From the NCBI RefSeq assembly GCF_040373385.1, contig NZ_JBDXXH010000010.1, positions 106,623 to 170,622 of the forward strand: 64,000 bases of DNA, given 5' to 3'. Each line of letters opens with the position of its first letter. The first letter of the stretch is position 1. This document shows positions 51,313 through 62,028 of this stretch, in pieces. The notes beneath the pieces were generated by a model. It searched no databases. It was not told the DNA's origin and saw only the letters and a program-made list of their open reading frames with translations. The translations under genes and the position numbers were made by a program. The DNA is from Nitratidesulfovibrio sp. GTDB taxonomy: Bacteria > Desulfobacterota > Desulfovibrionia > Desulfovibrionales > Desulfovibrionaceae.

Positions 51313-54300
51313 ATGACAAAGAAGAAACGCGACGAGAGCTACGTGCTGCCCGACGCGAACGACCTGACGGCCCTGTTTCGCGAGGCGCACCGCCCGCTGA
51401 CCATCGACGCGCTGATGCGCATGCTGGGCCTGCACCGCCGCATGAAGAAGGAACTGGAGGGCCGCCTGGAGGACCTCGTCCGGCAGGGGCGCACCATCCG
51501 CCTGCGCGGCGGGGCCTGGGGCCTTGTGGAACAGCTGCGGCTGGTCACGGGTACCCTGTCCATCCAGCGTTCCGGAATGGGCTTCGTGCTGCCCGAGGAA
51601 AAGGGGCGCGACGACATCTACGTGCATTCCTACCAGATGGGCGATGCCTGGCACGGCGACAAGGTGGTGGTGGCCCTGCTGCCCGGACGCCACGGCAAGA
51701 ATCCGGAAGGGCGCATCGTGCGCGTGCTGGAGCGGGGCCGCAAGGAAATACCCGCCCGCGTGGTGCGCAGCATGGGCAAGCACAGCCTGCTGTGCCGCCC
51801 GGCCGACCCGCGCATGGCCGTCAGCTTCATGGTGGACATGAGCGCCGTGGAAGAGAAGGCCGAAAAGGGCGACCTTGTGGTTGCCGCCCCCGGTGACAAG
51901 GTGGAGGACGGCCTGTGGGCGGCCACCGGGCTTGCCGTGCTGGGCGCCGACGACAACGTGCTGGTGCAGGAACGGTTGGTGAAGATCAACCACGACGTGC
52001 CCACCGACTTTCCGCCCGAGGTGCTGGAAGAAGCCCGCGACCTGCCCGCCGAGCCAAGCCGCGACGACATGGAAGGCCGCATCGACTTGCGCCACCTGGA
52101 GTTCGTCACCATAGACGGGGCCAAGGCCCGCGACTTCGACGACGCCGTGTACGTGGAGGAACAGAGCACCGGCTACCGCCTGTGGGTGGCCATCGCCGAC
52201 GTGGCCCACTACGTGCGGCCCGGTTCGGCCATGGACCGCGAGGCGCAGGCCCGGTCCAACTCGTACTATTTCCCGCAGTCGGTGGAACCCATGCTGCCCG
52301 AGGCCCTTTCCAACGGGCTGTGCAGCCTGAACCCGCGCGTGCCCCGGCTGGCCATGGTGGCGGAAACCTTCTTCTACGCCGACGGCAGCCCCGGCCGCAG
52401 CAAGTTCTATGCGGCCATCATCGAATCCAAGGCCCGGCTTACCTACGGGCAGGTCAACCGGGCGCTGATCGAGAAGGACGAGAAGGAGCGCCGCCTGCTC
52501 ACCCCGGTGCTGCCCCTGCTGGAACGCGCCGAAGGGCTGGCCCGCCTGCTGAACGCCAAGCGTTCGGAACGCGGCAGCCTGGACTTCGACCTGCCCGAGC
52601 CGGAGGTGATCTTCAACATCTACGGCGAGACGGTGGACATTGGCCGCAAGGTGCGCCACTTCGGCCACCAGATCATCGAAGAGTTCATGATCGCCGCCAA
52701 CGAGGCGGTGGCCCGCTTCCTGACCGAAAAGAACGCCCGCTTCCTGTACCGGGTGCACCCGGAGCCGGACACCGAGAAGCTGGAGGGGCTGTTCAAGGTG
52801 CTGGCCCGCACCTCGCTGGCGCAGCACCTGCCCGGCAAGCCTTCGGCCAAGGCGTTGCAGGGCGTGTTGCAGGCGGCCAAGGGCACCGACCAGGAATTCG
52901 TGGTCAACCGCATGGCCCTGCGCACCATGATGCAGGCCCGTTACGCGCCCGACCACGAAGGCCATTTCGGCCTGGCTTCGGAATGCTACTGCCATTTCAC
53001 CTCGCCCATCCGCCGGTACGCCGACCTGATCGTGCACCGCGCGCTGCGCCGCACGCTGGGGCTGCCGGTGAACGGGCCGCTGCCGGGCGAACGGGCCCTG
53101 CTGACCATTGCCGACACCCTGAACGTGAACGAGCGCGTGGCCATGGAGGCCGAGCGCGAGATACTCAAGCGCATCACCGTGCTGTTCCTGTCCGAACGGG
53201 TGGGTGAAGAGTTCACCGGGGTCATTTCCGGCATCATCGACTTCGGCTTTTTCGTGGAATTCAACGAGGTGATGGCCGAGGGCATGGTGCGCCTGTCGTC
53301 GCTGGACGACGACTACTACGGCTACCTGCCGGAGCGGCAGGAACTGGTGGGCGAGCGCACGGGACGCAGCTTCCGGCTGGGCCAGGCCGTGACGGTGCGC
53401 CTTGCGGATGTCAACGTGGCGCGGCTGGAGGTGAACCTGGCGTTGGCCGGTCCGGACGCCGTGGCGTCCACCGGGGTGCGCAAGGAACGCCGCGATCATG
53501 CTGGCCGGAGCGGGCGGGACGCCCGTGGCGGGCGCGGTGCGCGTCCCGGCACTCCCGACGGGCGTGACGGTCGCACCGGTCGCCGTGAACCCGATAGCGT
53601 GGCCGCAGCGCCCGCGCGGGCTGGTGCCCTTGACGAACGCGCCGCCCGCAAGGCCCGCGCGCGCGCGGCTACCGATGCCGGGTTGGACGATCCGATGCCC
53701 ACACCCATTCCGGAACCGTTGGAGAATGCCCCGCGCCGTGGACGAAAGCCCGCGCAGCCCGGCAAGGGGCGGGCCGCCGCCGAGCCCGCTCCCGGTCGCA
53801 AGGATGGCGCCGCGAAGAAGGCTGGCAGTGTCTTTGGGCAAGCCCCGGCAAAGCCGGATTCGGCCCGCCGTGGCAAGGGCGGTGACGCCAAGGCCCGGAC
53901 GCAGGAAGACAAGGCGTCCTCTCCGGTGAAACCGGGCGGCAAGGGAAACGCTGGCGACGCAGGCAAGGCGTCTGCCAAGGGCAACGGCAAGACCGTCGCC
54001 AAGGCCGGGGATAGCGGCATGGCCGCCACCGCCGCAAAGGGTGGTGCGGGCACAGCCAAGGCAGCCCCTGTATCCGACAGGCCCGCGTCGGGCACGAAGG
54101 CCGGGGGCACGACCACCAAGGGGGGCAATGCCCCGAAAGCTCCGGTCCGGTCAGGTGATGCAGGCACGTCGGGCCCGAACACGTCGGGCAGGGACACGTC
54201 GGGCAGGGGCACGTCGAGCAGGGACACGTCCGACCAAAACAAAGCGGACAGGGACACGTCGGGCAGGGGCAAGGCCTCCGGGAACGATTCCGCCAAGGGC

Positions 54301-54477
54301 ACGCCGCCCGCGAAAGGCAGGCCCGCGTCCGCCAAGGCCGAATCCGCCAGAACCGAGTCCCCCAAGTCCGAATCGGCCAGGACCGGCGCGCCTGGGTCCA
54401 AGTCTCCTGCGCCCGCCAAGCCCGCCCCCATTAAGCCTGCCAAGGCCCCAAAGCCCCCAAAGGACGGCAAAGGCTAG
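51313..54477 (+). CDS. rnr: Ribonuclease R with long disordered C-terminal tail
   Basis: RNase R degrades structured RNA 3' to 5'. The ATG at 51313 with AAGGA upstream gives 1054 aa, where the family is usually 700-820. The catalytic part is complete: N-terminal helix-turn-helix and cold-shock domains, the RNB domain with the aspartate cluster KARDFDDAVYVEE near residue 275, FGLASECYCHFTSPIRRYADLIVHR, and an S1 domain (FTGVISGIIDFGFFVEFNEVM near 635). From about residue 720 the protein becomes a tail of over 300 residues rich in K, A, G, S and D, including repeats of the form DTSGRGTSSRDTS. Such basic tails bind RNA or ribosomes in other species, but this one is exceptionally long. Confidence 0.93.
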   Translation: MTKKKRDESYVLPDANDLTALFREAHRPLTIDALMRMLGLHRRMKKELEGRLEDLVRQGRTIRLRGGAWGLVEQLRLVTGTLSIQRSGMGFVLPEEKGRDDIYVHSYQMGDAWHGDKVVVALLPGRHGKNPEGRIVRVLERGRKEIPARVVRSMGKHSLLCRPADPRMAVSFMVDMSAVEEKAEKGDLVVAAPGDKVEDGLWAATGLAVLGADDNVLVQERLVKINHDVPTDFPPEVLEEARDLPAEPSRDDMEGRIDLRHLEFVTIDGAKARDFDDAVYVEEQSTGYRLWVAIADVAHYVRPGSAMDREAQARSNSYYFPQSVEPMLPEALSNGLCSLNPRVPRLAMVAETFFYADGSPGRSKFYAAIIESKARLTYGQVNRALIEKDEKERRLLTPVLPLLERAEGLARLLNAKRSERGSLDFDLPEPEVIFNIYGETVDIGRKVRHFGHQIIEEFMIAANEAVARFLTEKNARFLYRVHPEPDTEKLEGLFKVLARTSLAQHLPGKPSAKALQGVLQAAKGTDQEFVVNRMALRTMMQARYAPDHEGHFGLASECYCHFTSPIRRYADLIVHRALRRTLGLPVNGPLPGERALLTIADTLNVNERVAMEAEREILKRITVLFLSERVGEEFTGVISGIIDFGFFVEFNEVMAEGMVRLSSLDDDYYGYLPERQELVGERTGRSFRLGQAVTVRLADVNVARLEVNLALAGPDAVASTGVRKERRDHAGRSGRDARGGRGARPGTPDGRDGRTGRREPDSVAAAPARAGALDERAARKARARAATDAGLDDPMPTPIPEPLENAPRRGRKPAQPGKGRAAAEPAPGRKDGAAKKAGSVFGQAPAKPDSARRGKGGDAKARTQEDKASSPVKPGGKGNAGDAGKASAKGNGKTVAKAGDSGMAATAAKGGAGTAKAAPVSDRPASGTKAGGTTTKGGNAPKAPVRSGDAGTSGPNTSGRDTSGRGTSSRDTSDQNKADRDTSGRGKASGNDSAKGTPPAKGRPASAKAESARTESPKSESARTGAPGSKSPAPAKPAPIKPAKAPKPPKDGKG
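54150..54290. repeat. 15-bp-period repeat encoding the RNase R tail
   Basis: Units around GACACGTCGGGCAGG follow one another in frame, giving DTSGR-type peptide repeats. Confidence 0.7.
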
Positions 54478-54511
54478 CCGCCGTTACCCGTCCGCCGAGA
54501 CTGCAACACAA

Positions 54512-54549
54512 CGCCGCCCCGGAGATTTCTCTCCGGGGCGGCGATTTGT
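54512..54549. terminator. Rho-independent terminator after rnr
   Basis: CGCCGCCCCGGAGA pairs perfectly with TCTCCGGGGCGGCG around a four-base loop and is followed by ATTTGTT. It lies between the convergent rnr and hypothetical genes and may serve both. Confidence 0.82.
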
Positions 54550-54639
54550 TCATGGGTGCGGCAGTCCGGGCCGATTGCGTCTTGCGGGGGGCGAAAGGGG
54601 CAGGTCCGCCGGACTCCGTCCGCCGGGCTCCCGGTCCGG

Positions 54640-56205
54640 CTACAGCCGGGTGATGCCGAAGCGGGCCAGCAGTTCCGCCAGACGCTGGTTCAGGTTGGTG
54701 GTGGAGCGCGACAGCAGGTCCAGGCTGACGTACAGGGCAAATTCCACCCGGAACGAGGCGTCGGTCCACAGCGAGCCGATTTCGCGGGCCAGTTGCGGCT
54801 CTATCTGCAACAGATGCAGCAGTGATTCCAGTTCCGTCGCCGTCTGGGGGCGGAAGAGCTGCATGGTGGGCCTGCCGGGGTCCGGCTGCCACAATTTGTT
54901 GCGGCGGATGCGCGTCAGCCCGGAATCGAACAGCGTCTCCACGGCGGCCACCGAGGTGCGCCGCTCCTTGCGGGTGCGGATATGGATCTTGCCCATGTCC
55001 TCGCCAGCGCGGCGGCGCAGCAGGGTGACGAACTGGAATTCCAACAGCGATTGCAGGGCCTTGCCCAGACACGGCAGTGAAAAGTCGCCCAGGGTGCGGC
55101 GCACGATGCCCGTCTCCTTGGGCGAAAAACCGTCCAGCGCCCGCAGGAAGTCCTCGCGCAGCAGGTTCAGGGTGATGGCCACGCTGCATGCCATGCCCAC
55201 CACCTGCTCGCGCAGGAACTGCACCTGCTCGGCGTTGACCTCTGGCGCGGGCTGTGCGGGTGCATCGGGTGTTTCGCCTTCCGCATCGGGCGCAGCACCG
55301 CCCGCTGCATCGCCAGTCAGGCCGCCGGACAGCAGCAGGGTTTGCAGCTTCTCCATTTCCTTGGCGGCGGGGTCGATGCACACGATCTGGCTGATGAAGT
55401 CGATGTCGCCCGTGGCAAAGGGGTAGTCGGGCCGTGCGGCCATGCCCTGCAGGATGTCGTGCACCAGCTTGCGCGCCTTGCGGCTGACGAAGTCGCGCGT
55501 CTCGAACTCGAACAGGGTCTGCACCCGCGTCTTGTCCAGGGGTTTCGGCGTGCGGCACAGTCGTTCCAGCAGGGCGTCGAAGGGGTAGCGGATGACCAGC
55601 AGCGAGCGTTCCTTGGACAGGGTGAACGCTTCCTGCGTCATGATGGCGTCGTAGGCCTCGTCCACCATGCGCACCACGAAGTGTTCGAAGTGCTTGCGCC
55701 AGAACTGTTCGTCCAGTTCGGTGGATTCGGTGATCGCGTCCGAGGGGCCAAGGGCTTCTTCGCCGTAGGCGCGGACCAGGGTTTCGATGAAATTGTCGGT
55801 ACACAGGGCGGTGGTGTACACCACGCCCTGCACGCATTTCAGCAACTGGGTCTCGGTGTTCACCAGGCGGGTGCGCAGCTGGCTGGAATCGCCCCCGCCG
55901 GGCTTGGCGTACTGCCCCAACTGGGCCACGAATTCGCCCACCAGCTTGCGGATGTGCCCGTGCAGCGGGTCCACGGCGCCGCGCGCGGCCACGATCTCGA
56001 TGATGGACCGTTGCTGCGTTTCCAGCAGGGGATATTCGTTGATGCGGTCACTGTTGGTGCGGATGAGGCTGAGCAGCACCTCGCGCTCCACCACTTCGCG
56101 CACGGCGCGGCGATCCTTGGTGGCGGCAAGGCAGGCCACGTAGGTGGCCAGGCGTTCATCGGGTGGCGGGCCTTGCGTCGGTTCGTGGTTTCGCGCGTCG
56201 GTCAT
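54640..56205 (-). CDS. Conserved hypothetical protein, 521 aa
   Basis: This large cytoplasmic protein has no signal peptide, membrane helix or motif I recognise. It is mostly helical, with well-ordered stretches (LIRTNSDRINEYPLLETQQRSIIEIVAARG near the start, KHFEHFVVRMVDEAYDAIM in the middle, IEPQLAREIGSLWTDASFRVEF near the end) separated by an alanine/proline-rich linker near residue 300 (GGAAPDAEGETPDAPAQP). The composition and codon use are like those of its neighbours, so it is a real resident gene. The ATG at 56205 is acceptable with AGGAACC upstream. It lies between rnr and recN, and its function is unknown. Confidence 0.7.
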   Translation of the reverse strand: MTDARNHEPTQGPPPDERLATYVACLAATKDRRAVREVVEREVLLSLIRTNSDRINEYPLLETQQRSIIEIVAARGAVDPLHGHIRKLVGEFVAQLGQYAKPGGGDSSQLRTRLVNTETQLLKCVQGVVYTTALCTDNFIETLVRAYGEEALGPSDAITESTELDEQFWRKHFEHFVVRMVDEAYDAIMTQEAFTLSKERSLLVIRYPFDALLERLCRTPKPLDKTRVQTLFEFETRDFVSRKARKLVHDILQGMAARPDYPFATGDIDFISQIVCIDPAAKEMEKLQTLLLSGGLTGDAAGGAAPDAEGETPDAPAQPAPEVNAEQVQFLREQVVGMACSVAITLNLLREDFLRALDGFSPKETGIVRRTLGDFSLPCLGKALQSLLEFQFVTLLRRRAGEDMGKIHIRTRKERRTSVAAVETLFDSGLTRIRRNKLWQPDPGRPTMQLFRPQTATELESLLHLLQIEPQLAREIGSLWTDASFRVEFALYVSLDLLSRSTTNLNQRLAELLARFGITRL

Positions 56206-56319
56206 GGCAGGTTCCTGCGTGCGGCGTTCTGCGGGTGCGAGACTGGGGGTAATCCCCCATTCGCATGTGGGGGCGCTCCATGTCTCTGTCCGCTGACGGG
56301 CGGATTGTCAATCCCGATA

Positions 56320-57972
56320 TCATGAAGTCAGCTCTCGTGCCATGGCTTCGCCCTGTCCGCCGCCCCCGGCCATGCGGGCCAGTTCCTTGCGGATGTCCTC
56401 GCCATCCAGTCTGCGGCACAGGGTGAAGGTGGCATTGTCCGCCACCTCCTTGCTGACCTGGAAGTGCCTGCCCGCGCGGGCGGCCAACTGCGGCCAATGG
56501 GTAATCAGGATCACCTGCCTGCGCCCGGCCAGCGCGGCCAGCCGGTCCGAGACCCGGTTCAAGGTCAGCCCGCCCACGCCGGAATCCACTTCGTCGAAGA
56601 TCAGTGTGGCGGTCTCGTCGCGGGCCATCAGCCCCACCACGGCCAGCAGGAAGCGCGAAAGTTCGCCCCCGGAGGCTATGCGGTCCAGCGGCTGCGGCGG
56701 CTGGCCGGGGTTGGGCACCCACATCAGGCGCGCCCGGTCTTCCACGCAGCCGGGCCACGGCTCGTGCGGGGTGAAGTCGAAGGCCACGCGCACATGCTCT
56801 GAAAAGCCCAGGCCCGCCAGTTCGCCCTCCAGCGCCTGGGCCAGCCGTGCGGCGGCCTCGTGCCGGGCGGGGTTCAGTTCGGCCAGCACGGCGCACAGCC
56901 GTTCCTTCAGGGCCTCTTCCTCACGCTCCAGGGTGCGCAGGTCCAGGCGGCAGGCATCCAGAAACGAAAGATTTTCCTCGATCTCGCGGCGCAGATCCAC
57001 GATCTCGTCCAGGGTGCGGCGCAACTTGCGCTTGAGCTGGGCCAGTTCGTACAGCCGCTTTTCGATGGATTCCACGTCCATGTCGTCGTCACCATCGGAT
57101 GCGGCGGGGGCGGGGCGGCGGCGCAGGCGGCGCTCCAGGTCGGCCAGCCCCTGCCGGAAGGCCGAAATGGTGGCCACGTCACCAGACCAGCCGGAGGCAT
57201 CACCAGACGAGTCGGGGGCGTCACCGGCGGCAGAGGCATGCAGCCGGGCAAGCCCGTCCAGCGCCCGTTCCAGCAGGCCAAGGGCCTCGGCCACGCCGGG
57301 GCCGTCCTCGCCGCGCAGCACGGCCAGGGCGCGTTCCTGCGCCTGCTGGGCCGACGCCACGTCGCGCAGGGCGCGGCGGCGTTCCTCCAGCCGGTCTTCC
57401 TCGCCCGCCTCGGGGGCTACCTTGTCGATCTCGCGCTGCTGGAATTCCAGCACATCGCGCCGATCCTCCAGCGTGCGCGCACGGGTTGCCAGTTCCTCGC
57501 GTCTCGCGGCCACATCGCGCAGTTCCTTCAGTCCTTCGTCGCGGGCGGCCAGCAGGTCGGGCCGGTTCAGGAATTCATCCAGCAGCCGGGCCTGGAAGGC
57601 GGGTTGCAGCAGTTTCTGCTGGCCGTGCTGACTGGTGTGTACCACCAGCGAGGCGCGCATGTCGCGCACCGCGTCCTGCGAGCTCAGCCGGTCGTTGATG
57701 AACAGGCGGCTGCGGCCCGTGTCCGCCGTCAGTTCGCGGCGCAGCACCATGTCGCCGTCGGCAAGGGCGAACAAGGCCTCCACATGGGCCTTTTCCTTGC
57801 CGGGGCGGACCATGTCGGCCGTCAGCCGGTCGCCGATGAGGAAGTTGAGCGCCTTGAGGATGAAGCTCTTTCCCGCGCCCGTTTCGCCGGTAAGGGCGTT
57901 GAGGCCGGGGGCGAAGTCTAGTTCCATGTCCTCGATGAGCGCGAGGTCCCGAATGCGCAGATATTCCAGCAT
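56320..57972 (-). CDS. recN: DNA repair protein RecN
   Basis: RecN is an SMC-like ATPase that acts early at double-strand breaks. The ATG at 57972 with AAGGA upstream gives 550 aa, the family length. It begins MLEYLRIRDLALIEDMELDF and has Walker A GETGAGKSFILKALN near residue 34, long coiled-coil arms, the signature IASGGELSRFLLAVVGL, Walker B TLIFDEVDSGVGGLTL and a final HWPQLAARAGRHF. A repeat-type insertion (GDAPDSSGDASGWSGD) interrupts the arm near residue 245. It lies 13 bp after the CgeB-like gene, so they are likely co-transcribed. Confidence 0.95.
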   Translation of the reverse strand: MLEYLRIRDLALIEDMELDFAPGLNALTGETGAGKSFILKALNFLIGDRLTADMVRPGKEKAHVEALFALADGDMVLRRELTADTGRSRLFINDRLSSQDAVRDMRASLVVHTSQHGQQKLLQPAFQARLLDEFLNRPDLLAARDEGLKELRDVAARREELATRARTLEDRRDVLEFQQREIDKVAPEAGEEDRLEERRRALRDVASAQQAQERALAVLRGEDGPGVAEALGLLERALDGLARLHASAAGDAPDSSGDASGWSGDVATISAFRQGLADLERRLRRRPAPAASDGDDDMDVESIEKRLYELAQLKRKLRRTLDEIVDLRREIEENLSFLDACRLDLRTLEREEEALKERLCAVLAELNPARHEAAARLAQALEGELAGLGFSEHVRVAFDFTPHEPWPGCVEDRARLMWVPNPGQPPQPLDRIASGGELSRFLLAVVGLMARDETATLIFDEVDSGVGGLTLNRVSDRLAALAGRRQVILITHWPQLAARAGRHFQVSKEVADNATFTLCRRLDGEDIRKELARMAGGGGQGEAMARELTS

Positions 57973-57985
57973 GAGGTGTCCTTGC

Positions 57986-59785
57986 TCAGGTCCGGTGGCC
58001 GTCGTCCGCCGGGGGGGCGGTGATGGCGTTCGGTGAAAGGTCGATTTCGGCGTTCGGATTCGCGGTCTGCGGGGTGCCTGGTGGTGCGGCGGATGATGGC
58101 GCGGGCGCTGCTGCGGATGGCGTGGCGGGCGCCATATCCAGTCCCCGGCGCAGGTGCCCGCCCGGGCCGTGCCCGTCCAGCAGCCGCAGGAAGGCCCGTT
58201 CCTGGCCCTCCGTGGTGGCGCGTCGTCCGGCCTCGGCAAGTTCGTGCAGCCCTTGTTCCACGCGGTAGGCGCGCAGGCTGGCCAGGCCGTACTCCGCCTG
58301 GGTGCGCCACGGCGCGCCGGGCTCCAGCGCCAGACGTGCCAGAATGCCGAGCCTGTAGAAAGTGAGCGCCTTGCGGCGTGAAGTCAAGCGCTCAACCCCC
58401 CGCATCCATTCAAGGTCGCCGCCGTTGTGGCGTTGCGCCAGCACCAGCATCTCGAAGGCAGCTTCCGGGCAGTGGCGCTCCGGATCATAGGTGAACCCCG
58501 GCTGGGCATCGCGGTCTTCGCGGCGCAGCAGTTCCGCCCACAGCAGGCAGGCGTGGTATACTGATTGCGGCTTTTCCGGGGCGCGCGGTTGCCGGGCCTG
58601 GTGCAGGCGGTACCAGAAGGGTTTGGCGGCCTTCAGGTCGCCGCGCAGCAGCGCCGCCCCGGCGGCGGCCACGTTGACGTCCACGTCGTCCGCGTGGGCT
58701 CCGGTGGCCAGCAGCCGGTCGAACAGTTCCGCCAGGGCAGGCGTTTCGCGTACCGGCAGGGGAGGCTGCCCCTTGGGCGGTTCCGCAGCCGCGCGCAGCC
58801 GCGCGGCCATGTTCGCCGGGGTTTCGGGCAGGGTGTCCAGGGCGGTGGACACCGCGTCCGGCGGCAGGTCCAGGGCACCGCCGCGCATGCGGTGGAACAG
58901 CGTCAGCCACAGGGCCTCCGCGCCTGCCGCACCGGTGGCGGCGTTGCCCGGCGCCCTGTCCACGGCATCCAGCACCGTGGCCGCCCGGTGGCCCGGCAGG
59001 TGGTGCGCTTGCACCCGCTCCCATGCGGCCCGACCGATGCGTTCGGCCACATCCGGCTTGCGCAGCAGGAAACGCAGTTTTTCCAGCAGGTCCAGCCCGT
59101 CGGTGTAGACCACCATTTCGTGGCCGTCCTCGAACAGCGCGTCCTGATCCGGCCCCACGTCGGGCGTGAGCACGCAGGCCCCGCACGAAGCACCCTCCGT
59201 GAGCCGGAAATTGACCTCGAACCCGATGGATTCGTTGGGAATGATGCGCGTGTCGCCGTACAGGTGCAGCATTTCGGCAAAGGGCACGCCCTGCCGGGCC
59301 TGCACGCCGAACCGGTCCCGCAGAAGTTCGGCCAGCCAGCCGCGCAGGGGGCGGTACTTGTCCAGCACGCCCACCAGGGAAATGTCGTGCCCGCGCCCGG
59401 CATGCGGCTGCCACGGGCGGGCGTGCCCGTACATGGCCAGGTGCACGGCATGCGGGTGGCGCCATTGCGGCGGCAGCGCCCGGAACAGCGAAAGGTGGGG
59501 AGTGAACAGCACGTCGAACAGCCGCGCGTAGTGGCGGTGCCAGTGCATGTTCAGGTGGCTGTCGATGGCCCAGTAAGCCTTGCGGCAACGCAGGGTTTCC
59601 AGTCCGGCCAGGATCACCCGCGCGCCCAGCGTTTCCTGCTGCACCAGCAGGTCGGGGGCAAAGCCGCGCGCATCCAGCAGGGCGGTGATGTCCACGATGC
59701 CGCCGGGCGGGTGCAGGTCCAGCACCTCGTGCCCCATGCGCCGGAACTCGGCGGTCAGGTGCGTGCCGATGCAGGCGATGCGCAT
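57986..59785 (-). CDS. CgeB-like glycosyltransferase-family protein
   Basis: This 599-aa protein has an N-terminal half that resembles GT-B glycosyltransferases of the CgeB type. Visible pieces are MRIACIGTHLTAEFRRMGHEVLDL, AYWAIDSHLNMHWHRHYARLFD, and the nucleotide-sugar-binding segment NFRLTEGASCGACVLTPDVG with EDGHEMVVYTDGLDLLEKLRFLL. The C-terminal 300 residues are helical and alanine-rich with no recognised domain, ending in a low-complexity tail (ATPSAAAPAPSSAAPPG). The sugar and acceptor are unknown. The gene starts 3 bp after the oppC stop and precedes recN, so it may be part of one leftward unit. Confidence 0.72.
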   Translation of the reverse strand: MRIACIGTHLTAEFRRMGHEVLDLHPPGGIVDITALLDARGFAPDLLVQQETLGARVILAGLETLRCRKAYWAIDSHLNMHWHRHYARLFDVLFTPHLSLFRALPPQWRHPHAVHLAMYGHARPWQPHAGRGHDISLVGVLDKYRPLRGWLAELLRDRFGVQARQGVPFAEMLHLYGDTRIIPNESIGFEVNFRLTEGASCGACVLTPDVGPDQDALFEDGHEMVVYTDGLDLLEKLRFLLRKPDVAERIGRAAWERVQAHHLPGHRAATVLDAVDRAPGNAATGAAGAEALWLTLFHRMRGGALDLPPDAVSTALDTLPETPANMAARLRAAAEPPKGQPPLPVRETPALAELFDRLLATGAHADDVDVNVAAAGAALLRGDLKAAKPFWYRLHQARQPRAPEKPQSVYHACLLWAELLRREDRDAQPGFTYDPERHCPEAAFEMLVLAQRHNGGDLEWMRGVERLTSRRKALTFYRLGILARLALEPGAPWRTQAEYGLASLRAYRVEQGLHELAEAGRRATTEGQERAFLRLLDGHGPGGHLRRGLDMAPATPSAAAPAPSSAAPPGTPQTANPNAEIDLSPNAITAPPADDGHRT

Positions 59786-59788
59786 GGC

Positions 59789-60639
59789 CTATCGCTTCAG
59801 GCGCGGATCCAGCAGGTCGCGCAGGCTTTCACCCAGCAGATTGTAGCCGAGCACGGTGAGCAGTATGGCGCAGCCCGGAAAGACGGACAGCCACGGGGCT
59901 ATCTCCAGCACGTCCTTGCCCTCCAGCAGCATGTTGCCCCAACTGGGCATGGGCGGCTGTACGCCAAGCCCCAGAAAGCTCAGGGCCGATTCGGTCAGGA
60001 TGGCCCCGGCAACGCCCAGCGTGGCGGAAACCAGCACCGGGGCCACGGCGTTGGGCAGCACGTGCAGGGCCAGGATGCGCACCGGACCCGCCCCGGCCAG
60101 CCGGGCGGCGGCGATGAAGTCGCGTTCGCGCAGGGACAGGGTTTCCGCCCGCACCAGCCGGGCCACGCCCATCCACGAGGTGAGCCCGATCACCGCCATG
60201 ATGTTCAGCAGGCTGGGCTCCAGAAAGGCGATGACCGCAAGGATCAGGAAGAACGACGGGAAGCACAGCATGATGTCCACGCAGCGCATGATCAGTTCGT
60301 CCGCCAGCCCGCCGAAGTAGCCCGCCGCCAGCCCCAGCGCGAGGCCAATCGCGACGGAAATGCCCACCGAGACAAAGCCCACCCACAGCGACACCCGCGC
60401 GCCGTGCAGCATGCGCGAGAGCACGTCGCGGCCAAGGGCATCCGTGCCCAGCAGGTGCGCGGAAGACGGCGGGTGCAGGATGGCGGTAAGGTTCAGCGCG
60501 GTGGGGTCGTGCGGGGCTATCCACGGGGCCAGCAGGGCCGCCGCCGACATGACCAGCACCAGCGAAAGGCCGGTGGCCAGCATGGGGTGGCGCATCCAGA
60601 AACGCAGCCACAGGCGGGGAGAGAACAGGGCGGCCGCAG

Positions 60640-60643
<4 letters not shown>
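59789..60643 (-). CDS. Peptide/nickel ABC transporter permease, OppC/DppC type
   Basis: This 284-aa inner-membrane permease has about six helices. The ABC-2-type EAA loop is well preserved ([25 protein letters not shown] near residue 170), as is the C-terminal [21 protein letters not shown] typical of OppC. It would import oligopeptides, dipeptides or nickel. Its start overlaps the OppB stop by 4 bp, so the pair is coupled, but no binding protein or ATPase gene is adjacent. Confidence 0.88.
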
Positions 60644-61851
<1,208 letters not shown>

Positions 61852-61878
61852 GTCGTCGTTGTCCTTGTCATCGTCCTC

Positions 61879-61974
61879 GTGCCGGTCGTCGTGCCGATCG
61901 TCGTGCCGATCGTCGTGCCGATCGGCATGCCGGTCCTCATGTCGGTTCTCGTGCTGCCCTCCGTGCCGGTTTTC
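61879..61974. repeat. 12-bp tandem repeat upstream of OppB
   Basis: Eight 12-bp units of the type GTGCCGATCGTC lie head to tail, the central four nearly identical and the outer ones degenerate. Read on the minus strand in the oppB frame they encode RHDD repeats; in the next frame they encode an IGTT repeat beginning at an ATG with GGAGGG upstream and ending at a TGA that overlaps the oppB GTG. Confidence 0.8.
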
Positions 61975-61977
61975 CTG

Positions 61978-62000
61978 CCTTGCGGGTAATGCCCGCAAGG
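61978..62000. terminator. Hairpin between rdgC-C and OppB
   Basis: CCTTGCGGG and CCCGCAAGG pair perfectly around a TAATG loop. No T-run follows on either strand, so it is terminator-like at best. Confidence 0.4.
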
Positions 62001-62028
62001 CACGTGGGCCAGGGCGCCGGGGACGGGG

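Noticed and set aside
54431-55837. 468-codon minus-strand frame overlapping the 521-aa hypothetical protein
   Set aside because: It is an alternative frame of the same strand with R/G/P/H-rich low-complexity translation; the 521-aa frame has ordinary protein composition.
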